From the NCBI RefSeq assembly GCF_001640805.2, contig NC_066850.1, forward strand, positions 9,520,510 to 9,584,509: a DNA stretch of 64,000 nucleotides. The letters are read 5' to 3'. Of the stretch, positions 13,101 through 24,545 are shown in pieces. Numbering within the stretch: the stretch's first letter is position 1; each line of letters opens with the position of its first letter. This DNA is from Lates calcarifer. Its lineage: Eukaryota > Chordata > Actinopteri > Centropomidae. The notes beneath the pieces were generated by a model. The model saw only the letters and a program-made list of their open reading frames with translations. It made no database searches and was not told the DNA's origin. The translations under genes were made by a program, and so were the position numbers.

Positions 13101-13585
13101 ACTCAACCTCTGAGCACAGCCCTGTCGTGGTCGTACATGTTAATTGCTCTGGGTCATTAGGTATCCAGGTCTACCTCCAGGTCCAATTTCATATGTTCTC
13201 TGCTTCTTAGATGGAGACATTTGCTCCCTCGAGAGAGGCGCCATCATACAAGTTAAATGACAATAATGATTCCTGCAGCCCAATAGATTCATTATGGCGA
13301 CCATCTTGTCAGGTATCACACTCCTGGAATTAATCCAAAGGGAACTAAATCCCCATTCCTCCTCCTGGAGTTAATTGCAAATCACGGTGTCACTTTTCAT
13401 GGTGCTGCAATCGTCCCTTGAGTGCAGCTCGTCCAATTATCTGTTGGCTGGTGATTTATTTGGTCACTTCTTTTCTCCTTCCGTCCTCATACTAGCATCC
13501 CTCATTCAGACTCCCTCTTTCCCTTCTCCTCACTTCATCATTCTGCTTATCCTATATCCTCGCTCTTCTCATCTTTCCATCTCCC
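7160..13585. other. Intronic stretch without recognised gene or element
   Basis: AT-rich sequence with a CAG-type triplet patch (7551-7568) and a run of 10 G (12176-12185). Region 11040-11420 has fish-repeat-like phrases ('gacctctagtggttta', 'tgccctctatgg') but no clear boundaries. Nothing here supports a protein or RNA gene. Confidence 0.6.
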
Positions 13586-13586
13586 C

Positions 13587-13589
<3 letters not shown>

Positions 13590-13624
<35 letters not shown>
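13590..13624. repeat. (CT)n microsatellite
   Basis: About 17 uninterrupted CT units preceded by a pyrimidine-rich stretch from 13500. The long Ser/Leu-rich frame here is an artefact. Confidence 0.95.
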
Positions 13625-13628
<4 letters not shown>

Positions 13629-13699
13629 CTCTCTATGTGTTCGGTCTCTTTCTCCAGAGCAGTAATGGTCTGCTTCACCCTGCTAGGGCTCAATAATGA

Positions 13700-14550
13700 A
13701 GCTGCTGCCCTAGAAAAGCCGTGTTAATGTTGACTCTGGGATCAGATTCTGCTCCAAGACACACAGCAGTGACAAATGAATGTGCCAGTTTGAGCCAACC
13801 CAAGCCCAATAAACAGCATCATATAGATCTGTGGCTTTGACTGAGAACTGGGAGTGGAGATGCTTTGCAGACAGATTATGGATATCAGGAAAACAGAAAT
13901 TCAAATTTTCTCATCAGGTTAATGTTCAAATGAGCTGTTAACATGTACTTGTTATAAATAGCTAACCAGTATAAGCTTTTTGGGGTATGTCCAAGTGCAG
14001 TTGTATGATGTGTTAATAAACAGGAAAGAAGAACTATGGCTCCCCAACGTATTGGCTCATCTATCTGGTTGTCAACAGCATTGACAAGCTGTCTGCCTGC
14101 TCCGGCTCTGCCACTCTGACCTCCCTTAACCCCCTCGGTCCAGACTGACAGGCAGAGATGTGCTCGGTTCTTGGAGAGGTGTGCGCATCTGTCTGTCTGC
14201 CATTGTGCTTAGCTGCATTTACATCTGAGGACCGCTGTGCCAGTGACCCCGGCTGACGTACATAGGAGAGACGAGAGGAGTTTCCCCCGTCTGCCGTCCC
14301 CACGTTTCTCCTGTCAGTCTCTCTCTGTTTGACTGGGGCCTGCAGAGCAGCCATGCATGCCTTCCCTCCATCACAAAGATGGTCTCTGTCTGCTATGCCC
14401 ACTCATGCTCCTGCAGCTTGATGTGAAATCCATTTAAGTACCTGCAAACTATGTTAGGTCTGTTTGAAATATTTCTCTAAAGCAAACCTTGATGTAAAGC
14501 ACCTCCAGGATGTTTGTATGTAAAAATAAACCTGGCTTCTCTGCTGAGAT
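13700..14550. other. Gene-free stretch, locally richer in GC and CpG
   Basis: 14060-14400 is noticeably more GC- and CpG-rich than its surroundings and stays open on the minus strand for 113 codons, but the translation is of no recognised family and lacks splice or conservation support. It could be a conserved non-coding element or chance. Confidence 0.45.
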
Positions 14551-14556
14551 ACAGTG

Positions 14557-14559
<3 letters not shown>

Positions 14560-14588
<29 letters not shown>
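14560..14588. repeat. Poly-A run
   Basis: 29 consecutive A. A T-run of about 25 bases lies at 14832-14856. The two face each other across about 240 bases, but no retroposon body is recognised between them. Confidence 0.95.
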
Positions 14589-14591
<3 letters not shown>

Positions 14592-15140
14592 AATTCCTTT
14601 CACTGGCTGTAGAAACCATCTGTAACTTAACTACTACAGGTTGGAGGCTGGGTGAAGAAAAATGAACTAAAATGTACTTGTACTAAATCTTAAAGCCACT
14701 GTAGTTTCTTAATTAAAAAGTTACTTAAATGACAACTAAGACACGCTGCATACTGTTTTCCATGCACCAGCCGACAGATTGGAGCAAGTTCAAGGTAATT
14801 AGCAAAAAATAAATAAATGTACACAGTATTCTTTTTTTTTTTTTTTTTTTTTTTTTGCCAAATCAAATGGCTTCCTTTCAGCCTAGTAGTTCCAGAGCCC
14901 AGTATCAGTCTGCAGCCCATGGGCTGGGAACCTCTGCATTAGAAGAGGGGCAAAAAAAGGAAAAGAAAAAAAAAAAAATCACAGCAACAATTTGACAGCT
15001 TACATGCAGATTGCAAATAGTGTTAATATCTAATTTCACAAATGATGAATTCTTGCAAATTGCAAATAAATTTGTGAATCCCACAGGGCTCTTACAGAGA
15101 CAAGGATCCCGAATATGCCGTTTGTGAAAATGAGCAGAAA

Positions 15141-15759
15141 TGTTAAAATGAGCACAGGAAAAATGACCATGTTGCCAATCGCAGCTTGAATGTCGCAAAT
15201 TAAATGATATGCATCCCAGATTAGTTGTCACCATCTGGGTTGATCAAACAGTTGGAGTATTTTGGAGGCAGCTATTATCAGAACTTTATCTGAAGGCTCT
15301 TCTGCAGTTGTTCCAGTTTTCAGCTATAGTGGTTTCTCCTGGGAACTTTTGCCTCCTTTAGCCCTTTGGTATCTGCCAAAGTTGAATAATGGGCAGGCTG
15401 TGTGCAGTTTGCCAACTTCTGTTTGCTGGGTATTGAAATTTAAAACCTTCAAATATAGCAGAGTGCTATTGCAGCTTTATGTGATTATCCCACTAAAGGA
15501 AGTCTTCTGTAGAAATGTGTAATTACCTGCATCTTTATTCAGTGATAACACTGCAAAACAGCTGGTGAAAATTAGGAAAAACATCTGGAGGGTTTGTTTC
15601 ACAAATGACAATTGCAGATGAATGCATGCTCATGCATGGGTCGCAAGTGTGGCGACTGTTTTGATTAGAGAAATCGTGTTGAAATTAACAGGAGAGAAAA
15701 TCATCCCATGTTGGAAATCACAGTTTAAATGTTGCAAGTTATGCCTTTATTATGCATTC
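15141..15759 (+). repeat. Pair of related repeat copies
   Basis: 15141-15213 and 15678-15759 align along their length: both contain an 'aacaggaga/gcacaggaa' phrase, then 'ccatgttgccaatcgcag' or 'ccatgttggaaatcacag', then 'ttgaatgtcgcaaatta' or 'ttaaatgttgcaagtta', then ATATGCAT or TTATGCAT. Both are on the plus strand, about 540 bases apart. It is a dispersed repeat of unknown family or an old local duplication. Confidence 0.6.
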
Positions 15760-17230
15760 ATGCTATGGACCACAATGTTTGCAGTGCACTGAAGCAGTAT
15801 TAACAAGCTGTTACCTATCAAATGTGAAAATTGCCAGTGTTGCATAGTACTACATTCAACAAAGCCTGCTCAGTGTTCCTCCACAAAATGACACCAGGCA
15901 TCCATCTTGGAAAAGGAAGAGATGATGATTTTGGTCTGTGTTCTTGACACCAGTGTGGGTTCTTGTTTGTAACAGTTGCAGGGGCAATGGCACATGAAAC
16001 TCAAGATATGAAGTGCAGCTCGTTCTCTGCTACTCTCAGCTACTCTCAGCTAGGGAAAGCTGCATCCGTCATGCAAAGATCATCCCCACCCTGTCTCTTT
16101 GAAGTGATGGCTTGGATCTGGTGAGGCAACATGGCTTCATCCACACAATTTTCTCTACAGAGAGGCACCAGTATGGAAAAAGGTTCTGCTGCAGCGGAGC
16201 CGCTTATTGAAAAATGCATCAAACCCCCTATGCGTGAGGGATGTGAAATGTTATGAGACCAGGTGTAACGTGGCCAAGTCAATCAATTTCCAATTAAGCC
16301 ACGCTCCTCAGTCATCCATAATTCTTTTTAGCATGTAAGTGGCTTTTTAATCTTTTCATACAGGAGGTGTGCTTAACCCATGCACCCTCTATGAAAAATG
16401 TCAACGAGTGCAGGAGGAATTAATTAAAAGAGCCAATGTGTGATGGATAATGTTGAAAATTTCCCTGTGAAAAATACAGTTAATTCATTTTAATTTAATC
16501 TATGTGTTCAAATCAGGATGGCATTTCCACTGACGCCCAACCCACTCATTTACAGTTCAAAAACTCAAGAGATTTATAGTGTCCTTTCACTTGCCCACAT
16601 GAATAATTTATTACTCAATCTCTCTAGCAAAACCCAAGCAACTCTTATTTTAGGCTCTTGTATTAGATTTTATTGTGTGGAGCTGTAAAACTGAAATGCT
16701 GTGGTAATACATTTAACTTTTATCTTAGGTTTTCTGGGCAATTTTCATCTTTATTGTCTCTGAGTTGTTTCTCTTTTTTATTGTTTGGGCTGTGTTGTTG
16801 GACTGGACATTGCAGGGAGATGGCAACAGATAGACAGTGACGCATTACTCAACTCTAGGGAGATAAGGAGGCCTGGTTTTCCAAGCAAGAGCTGTCAGTT
16901 TGCTCAGTACGGAGAACGTGATTGAGCGTGTCTCTTGGCTGCTTACACCACAGTCTTGCCATCTCCCCCCTCAATGTGGCGATTGATTAAGTTGTCCCGA
17001 CTGGGTTTTCATTGGCCCGTTGCCCATCCTGGAGCCAAAATACACCTGCCTGGCCTGTCAGCTACTAAAGTTATGACATCATGAGGCTCCTCATAAGGCA
17101 CTTCCATTGTTTTGAAATGAAGGCACATCAATTTCATGGGCTCCACTGCCCAGCGGATGATTTGTGAGTGCTATTATCCCCTGAAATCACTCCGGAAAAT
17201 GGCTGCAGTGTGAAGGCAGGAATTGGTGAT

Positions 17231-17247
17231 GGGGGGGGGGGGGGGGG
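17231..17247 (+). repeat. G17 homopolymer
   Basis: 17 consecutive G. Such a run can fold into a G-quadruplex and is prone to length error in sequencing and replication. Confidence 0.9.
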
Positions 17248-19134
17248 TTGCATGGAAATGGTCCATTGGTTGTGTATGTAACCAGCAAGAGCAAGAGCAA
17301 GGTCAAAATATGGAGCAAAAATGAAAATGTCATATTCCCATAAAGAAAATGAGTTCATTATTACCATTTGACAGTTTCTTTTGGAAATATGAAAGCACTT
17401 TGTAAAGTTGACAAACACTAACAGACTTACGGCAGAGAAGAAGAAAGAGTTAGAAGAAGAGGGGAAAAGAGTGACCAATAACCTAGTTAGAAAATCAGCA
17501 TGCAAGCACATCCTTTTCTTCTCGTTGCAGCAGTGAGAACAGGTCCGACTGCCAGCCAGCTGACAGCGGAAGTTTTCATTTCCAAGCTTGACTAATTCAT
17601 TATAAAACCATTTCAGTGTCAGAACTCTCCGTTGTTATAACGTGAATCGGAGAAACTGCTGAAACTGCTAAATAATAATTTCAAACTTGACCACGCTGGA
17701 AGTAAAATGCAAATCGCATCTTGTTCGGAATTCACTTCACTACCCACTTAGCGGTTCAATTTGTCTGAAGCATCCGCCAACTTAGCAGCTTAGCATAACA
17801 AAATAAGCAGATCGCTGATAAGAAATGTTCATTAATCAAGTCTGTGCAGTGATTGAACCCGCGCGCCATCTATTTTCCCTCCAAGAGTTTACTCTCCTTT
17901 TAAAAACTCAAAGTCGTGCGAGAACAAATATGTGAAACTGTTTGAAGGGAAGCATCGCCGCATGCTTTCATAACACCAGCTGCCGGAACACAATACATGG
18001 TCAAATGTTAAAGTTATCAGTGGAGTGCAGAAGTGAAGGAGCCTCTTCACTACTCTGCTTTCCACACCTGCACTGAAGGATTTCAATTCACTGGCAAAGC
18101 CCTCTATGACAGCGCAGAGCCATTCTGCTGGGCTGAGATAAAAACATAACACTAAAAAAAAGTTAAATAATCAATTCCAAAGAAATGCCTGGGTATTAAT
18201 CTAGAGCAGGCTGCAGGATGGTACCTCCCAGAGGATTGCAAGATGATTTGCAGAGGGATTTAGTAGATGATTCACAGCCTGTGAAAAAGTTCTATGCCAA
18301 TAGTTTATAAAATACAAATATTTCATCATGTTTTTAATTCATTGTTAAATTTGTACAATGAATATGTGCAGCCTTGAGGCTTTGTTCATAATTATAAAGT
18401 AAAAATTTCTGCAAATAGGAGAAATTATTCTCTTCTATTTCCATCAGTATCATTGTGCTGCTGCACTGTGCGGACATACTTCAGTTTAAGCATCAGGATC
18501 AAAGAACATCGTGTCTTCAAGGGATTGTAAAGCTGAAATTGAGATGATTGCTGTATTAGGTGATCTGGAGACTGGAGATCTAAAAACATAGTGGACTAAA
18601 CACCAAGATCAGACCAATGATAGATCATATGTTCCCGACTCGCCATGGGTGGTTTCGTGTACAGTAAACCTGGAAAAATTCATCGCCACTTGGCGGCAGA
18701 GGAGGGCTCTGTTGTCCTCCTTCCCAGTCAGTGGAAAGAGGATATGGCACTTAGTGTCATATTTATCTGAGCAATGTGTGCAAGGGGTAATGTTGCACCA
18801 ACAGGTGTGATTAATTCAGACCTTCTTGACCTATGGGCCAGAGTCAATCAGCTCCAGGTCCCCTGAATTGACAAAACATAATTACTCTTTCATTTTGCCA
18901 TGACAGTTGAGCTCAGAACTGTGATTTGCTCCTGTGTGGGTTAACATCATGAAATCTGTTGTAGAGATTATGTTAGAGACAAAACAGAGCCAAACAGTTC
19001 TGACAGATGCTGTGTGTTTTGTGATACAAAACATGGGACAGAACAGTTTTTTCCCTACAAAACCAAAACACAATATTTGGTAAAATTGAGACTGTTGTAA
19101 CTGTTGTGCCACTAAGTTGTTCATTTTTCATTAA

Positions 19135-19135
<1 letters not shown>

Positions 19136-19174
<39 letters not shown>
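19136..19174 (+). repeat. A39 homopolymer
   Basis: An uninterrupted 39-base A run. It could be the tail of a retroposed copy inserted on the plus strand, but nothing recognisable precedes it. Confidence 0.95.
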
Positions 19175-19177
<3 letters not shown>

Positions 19178-20747
19178 AATGGGTTTTCAAAGCTGCTGAA
19201 ATTCATGCTAAATAGATTGCTAATAGATTTCAGCATAAAACTTTGACACGTAGGCCTAGTTGCCTTACGTTCAAAGTTATCGGAAGGCAGGTGTCATATG
19301 TAAATTTCTTTGATATTATGTAAGTTTTGTGGCTTTACTTGGGTAGAATAATCAGCCTAAACTCGCATTAAATGAAGGTACTCATCTAATGTGGATATGC
19401 AGCCTGGATAGGCTATTTTAAACACCTTATTCTTAACTTCACTGCTTCTGCCTTTGTAGGGTTGTCAAACATTAAGCTCATTTTCAGTCCCAGCAGCATA
19501 ATGGGGCTGATGTTGTTGGCATAACACACATTCTCCTTTATCCGTGCTTGCTCAAGAAGTGTACATAAAACTGTTCTTACTGTACACTTGTAAACACCAT
19601 GCTTGTATTTTACCCCATGGGAGGAAGCAAAGTAAATTATGAACAAGCAACTAGACTGCATGGGGTCCACAGTGATTGCCTGTGCTTCATTACATATGCA
19701 GTACTGTCCACATTTCCTCACAAAAATAAATACTGGCTGTCTTTACATGCAAATTTTGAACAGACAAGAGAAATATCTGCAATACCTGAGACTAACATCT
19801 GATAAAAGGATTTATTGGCTTGACATGAAAAGCTGCTGAAATCACGTCAAGTTCCTACTTCTTCAAAAATGTTATTCCTAATCCTCCAATAGGATTATGG
19901 TGATCAAGAGTAGGATAAATGCACCTTTCAGCTGTCCTAAAACCAGATGGAATGTCCCACAAATGAATGTAAGAGGGATGTGCAGGAAGGATGACAAATT
20001 TACAAAGGAAATGACAAATTAAACCCCTGCTTCTGCATGAGCCATCAACAGAATTTTCAGAGAGCAAATATCTAATGTCTGCTTAACCCGTACTTCTTTG
20101 CTCTTCTTTGTCGACATCTTCCCTGCTGACTTCTTGTTAAAGGAATCTATAATTTAAGTGAGTCTCCCCTAAAAAAGCATCCATTGTGAATTTAATTACA
20201 GTCCTAACAGAATATCATGCTATTTCACCTCTATCTTTTACAGTGCAGTGAAAAGAGACCCACTGAAGTCCCCAGCAAATCTGTTGTGTGATTCCCTCTA
20301 TTCTCCCTCTTGACTGGAGCTTTCAGATTCAGTCTTAGACATGTATAATTAAAAACCTGCAATGCCATTGTTATGAGAGGTCCAGTTAGTTGCCATCAAG
20401 ATTACTGTTAAATCAAAGCACAGTGGAATTTCATCTAATCTCCTTGTGAGGGATTCTTTGGAGCTTCTGACTGGCTGTAATGTGCAAAGCTAACCTTTGT
20501 ATGATCCTCACCCTGTAGCCAGATAACCTTTGCTCCATTCTCTCTGAAACCTCACCCTGAACTTTTAGCCCAAATCTTTTTCATCCCTCTGTAAAAAAAA
20601 AAATTCAGATCCCGGCCAAGAAAGTGATTTCTTCCGAAGAGAAGATGAACAGTGCAAAAGCACAATTTTCCAATGATGTGGATGTGAAAGGTTGATAGAA
20701 TTAATTCTGTGCCATTTTAAATCTCTGACTCTGTACATCAATGTTTT

Positions 20748-20776
20748 TATATATATATATATATATATTATATATT
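20748..20776. repeat. (AT)n microsatellite
   Basis: About 11 AT units with one interruption (around 20769). Confidence 0.9.
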
Positions 20777-20779
20777 AAG

Positions 20780-23700
20780 CTTATTTATGAAAGACCGAAT
20801 AAACATACAACATTAAGCTCAAGTAGACTTTTCCAGCTGCAGGTTTTTGATCCCATTTCACCATTTGGCTCATTGACCAAAAGGTATAACAAACAAATTA
20901 CAATATTTCTTATTCATTTTGACTCAGTTACAGCCTCACACAATGAACATGCATTTGTTCAACTAAAAAAAGAGGTGCAGCAATTGGTACATCCCATGTT
21001 TCCCTTTTCCACCATCATGGAACAGGAAAGCTCATTTGGTGGAGGCAACATTTCTCAGTGATCCTCCACCTACATGCATGGTTACAGCTTCAGCAGCTTC
21101 ATGCTTCAAACTCATTACAATATCATTATATTCTGATGATATTTGCACAGAGATCATGCTGTGTTATTCAAAGAAATTAATAAACATGGCGGTGAAAACC
21201 AGTGCAACTGCATTAGTCATAAGAATGCATTCTGAAATGTGATTACCACTGGGAGTTAAGTATTTACATCCTTTACTTAAAAAAAACAAACAAACAAAAA
21301 CAATATGTAAATGTGGTGACACAGTTTGCCTCCTGTCTTGACTGAGTCACTGTGACAACTAGGTGGAGTTTCTGACTCGAGCCGAAGTGACAAGTTTGTC
21401 CAATGATGTACCATCCAGTACTATGATGTGTTGGTACCAACAGTTTAGCCTTTCAACACAAACTTCAGTTCGCATTGGGTGCTGGTGAAGAGTAGTGAAA
21501 GAGACAAAGTGATAGAAACAACGCAAGCCACAGCCATAAAACTGAATTTTAGAGAGGTTAAACAACAACAAGCTGAAGATGTGACTAAAAAAGATACTGT
21601 CAGCAGGGATTACTACACTGCTCGGATGAGAGAAAAACAGCAAAATATGTATCTCAACTCCAAGAACCAGCAAAGTTGGAGCAACAGAGGATCAACAGTA
21701 AAAACCAAGGCCAACTTTCTTAAGTGAAAAATATAAACAAATAGTCAAATACAAGTACAGTAATAACCTTTGCAACATACTAGAGAGCACAAGGAAGGAA
21801 ATAAATGCAAAAATATATTTTCTGATGGGAAAATGTTTGACCCTCAGTCATTCACCTCTGCACAAATAAAGCTGAACAAGGAGGTGAAGAAACTTTGGAA
21901 AAAACGTAAAGAAAGTATTTGATTGCTACATACAAAAGTGGAATGTGGAAATAATACGTTAGGGTTGTTTCCTAGCCCCTAACCCTAACTCTTATACATA
22001 CAAATGTTATAAAAATTGCTCTCATTGAACACTTAATGGGAAACCTTCAGTCTGATTTCAAACTGGAGCTGATCCTCTGTCCACTTTTGATGAATATCAT
22101 CAACAACTCAGCAGAAGGTGTTTAAGCCAAACACAGAAAAGATTCAATCTTTGATGAAGGAATCATTATTGGTGGGTCAGTTTTTATTGCATTAGTCATG
22201 AGGTGTTAGCAGCCTTTTAATTTAGTAACTACTTAGGATGGAGTATGAAAATTGGCCATTCTAGATGTTATAGGATGATATTCTACAGTTAAAAAACACA
22301 ATGATGATATGTTTGCCTATATTCTGTTACACAAACAACATTTATTACTTAACATACTTATTAGTTCTCTTCTCTTCAGAACTTTTTCCTCAGTATCATA
22401 GTAATCCAGTGGTAATAGTCGTACATCCATTGATACATTACAAACAGGATCAAAATGGAGGCTAGAAAATATTTGGAAACTAGCTCTACTAAGTGGCACT
22501 AAAAATACTGAGGTTCAAATGCCTCAAAATTGCAGTATTTGAATAAAGATTATAGATTTAACAGGGTAATTGGCACAGATGACTTGATTCTGAATCAACA
22601 TGACACTTGTCAGTTTGAGCAAAACAGCAATGACAGACATCGTGATGGCAAAATCCCTTGTGCACTTGATCAAAATAACCTCGCTCTCCCCCCTAATTAG
22701 CACTGTCAGCTCTGAGTGGGACTGTGTTGGGACCGTAGGAAGGCAGACGGCAGTGCAAATATCTAAGTAAACTCTGGTCTAATAACGGGCTCCTTCTCCC
22801 CTGAGGTTAAACAGACCCACTAATCACTCTCTTTGTTTGGTTTGGGTTTTGCATTCATCAAGGCAGCACCCAGAGCAATGGATACCTGTGCCTTCCTTTG
22901 CCTGCTCTGCTGTTTCTGTCTCTCTCAAGCTGAAACATTTGGCTCAATATACAGGTACAGAAACATCCACCCACTGAAAATAAGACTGATGTCTACATTA
23001 GTCAAGATAGAGATTTAATAAATGCTGGCACTTGTTCTTGTTATTGGCATGTTATTTGGATTTCTGGATCCAATCAGAGCAGACAGTTAAATGGACAACA
23101 TTTACCAGCAGACCATACTGTAGATCCATCATGTATATTGGAAGCATAAGTCCCTGATATATTCTAAAGGGATGCAGAGACAGTGGAAGATTGATGCCTG
23201 GGCCTGTAAATAGGCTGACAGCCAGCCTTTCAGACAGTTACATAATCAAGGCTTTTTATCCAGACACACACCCCTCTGCTGGGATGTTGTCTGAGAGTAG
23301 ATAATGAAGAGCCAGTGTAGATGTCCACGGAGATCCATGACCAGGTTCAAAACTTAGAGAAGCAGCCCCTCATAATGCTGATGCTGCAATAAAGCAACAG
23401 CCCACACTTGAAGGAGGGCCCCGGCAGTTGCAGTCAGGGGACACCAAGTACTAGGAAACTGCATTACAGGCATTCCCTTCGGAGTATTTAAAAATGGAAA
23501 CACTGGAAGGCTTGTTTTATTGCTTATGCTTTCGACGAGGTCTCTCCAAAGTGCTTCCGACAGTTCATAGCCATGTGAACATGTTTTTGTTATAAGACAG
23601 TTAAAACGGCACTCTTATGGGGATCTCGTAGAGATGTAGAAGTCATCAGACATAGAACAGCAATTTCACTGGGGGGGGTATTCTGAGGTGAGGTTGTGAT

Positions 23701-24320
23701 GAGTGAAAATGCGATAGGAATGGTATCATCTCTGTGGATATCATATCTTGCTTGGCGAGCACCTTTTCTCATTTCCCTATAACCTGCATGCCACATCTCT
23801 CTGCTGTGTACAGTTCTCTACTTGATGGAATTGTATTATATTGCTAGGCAGAGGTGACCTACAATGAACCATGCTCATAATAAAAAGCTTTTAAAGAACC
23901 TTAAAACAGCTGAAGCTTCAGTCAGTCTCCATGTGTCATATGTTAGGTTCAGTTTGTTTCTACTCTTCATGGCCTTCTCTGACAAATGCTTATTGATTAT
24001 TTTGATTTTTGATCATTTTCCAGATGAGCTGATTGACTATTTGATCAATAAAATCTTGAAATTGCAAATACCTAAATCCCAAGAGGAAGTCTTCAAACAC
24101 CTTGTTTTGTATGACCAACAAACCAAAACCCAAAAGTATTCCCAACAAGTGCTCCAACCTTATCAACCATAGAGGTCGCCTGTTCCTACCCTCAGGTTCA
24201 ACCTGTAAGATAGTAGCAGTGGCAGGTACACTGGAGATTCATCATCACTGGTGACAGTAATAAACATATGGTTAATGTTGTAGAATGGTTTCAGGCTGGT
24301 TAGGTTTATGTGTTAAAGGT
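20780..24320. other. Intronic stretch with unclassified repeat-like DNA and a candidate small exon
   Basis: 21480-21960 is A-rich on the plus strand and codes in one frame for an 82-residue Lys/Gln-rich peptide with no recognised domain; it may be a decayed mobile element. 21958-21990 holds a small telomere-like inverted motif. 22878-22954 looks like a possible small exon and is listed separately. The remainder is featureless. Confidence 0.45.
22878..22954 (+). other. Candidate small exon: signal-peptide-like start or microexon
   Basis: An ATG with G at -3 and G at +4 opens a peptide of 25 codons plus 2 bases with a Cys/Leu/Phe hydrophobic core and a small residue before Glu at a plausible signal cleavage point (SQA before E). 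It ends at TACAG followed by GTACAG, a fair donor at 22954/22955. The pyrimidine richness that creates the hydrophobic codons also makes 22890-22929 look like a splice acceptor tract ending CAAG, which would define a 25-nt microexon at 22930-22954. Neither reading is confirmed, and chance is a real alternative. Confidence 0.2.
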
Positions 24321-24545
24321 ACTTGGTTAGGTTTAGCAAAAGATTGTGGTTTACGTTAAAATCGGTTGTGGAACGGTCATGGATTTAAGAAAGAACAGTG
24401 ACTACTGGGTTCAAACAGGAACCTAACGGCGGTCTGCTGTGTGAAATTCCTGTGATCCTCCAAGCTCCTATTTATTACAGCCACTAGATGTTGCTTATGG
24501 GTCATAATAAGCTGCTGCACAGACGAACTATGAGCTCGTTTTTTA
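24321..24545 (+). repeat. Dispersed repeat, copy 1 of 2 in window
   Basis: It shares order and orientation with 31053-31276: 'ggttgtggaacggtcatgga' here matches 'ggttgtggaaggaccatgga' there, both have ATTACAG, and both have GGTCATAATAAGCTGC followed by a near-identical end reaching CTCGTT. Copy lengths are 225 and 224 bases. 'gggttcaaa' at 24408-24416 is B-box-like, suggesting a tRNA-related SINE. Confidence 0.7.

Larger units (their letters stand above)
15760..20745. other. Intronic stretch, no gene seen
   Basis: Contains a 10-bp tandem duplication (CTACTCTCAG, 16030-16049), a run of 17 G (17231-17247) and a 39-base A run (19136-19174). 16280-16450 is rich in homeobox-like AATTAA motifs. 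Reading frames over the A and G runs are artefacts (poly-Phe, poly-Pro). No coding support. Confidence 0.6.

Noticed and set aside
14061..14402. 113-codon minus-strand open frame in GC-richer DNA
   Set aside because: No recognisable motif, no splice or start support; high GC alone lengthens chance frames.
14560..14856. Facing poly-A and poly-T runs considered as ends of a processed pseudogene or inverted retroposon
   Set aside because: The sequence between them shows no gene-like or repeat-like body and no flanking duplication.
17134..17511. 125-codon minus-strand frame with a proline run
   Set aside because: The proline run is the G17 homopolymer read backwards; nothing else is recognisable.
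17851..17870. B-box-like 'gattgaacccgc' on the minus strand, considered as a tRNA or SINE
   Set aside because: No A box at suitable distance and no cloverleaf could be drawn around it.
21479..21727. 82-codon Lys/Gln-rich frame considered as a transposase or gag remnant
   Set aside because: No catalytic residues, zinc fingers or similarity I can name; left as unclassified A-rich DNA.
23330..23347. 'ggagatccatgaccaggt' considered as a relic of the miR-490 hairpin
   Set aside because: Only a partial resemblance to one arm, with no complementary partner arm nearby.
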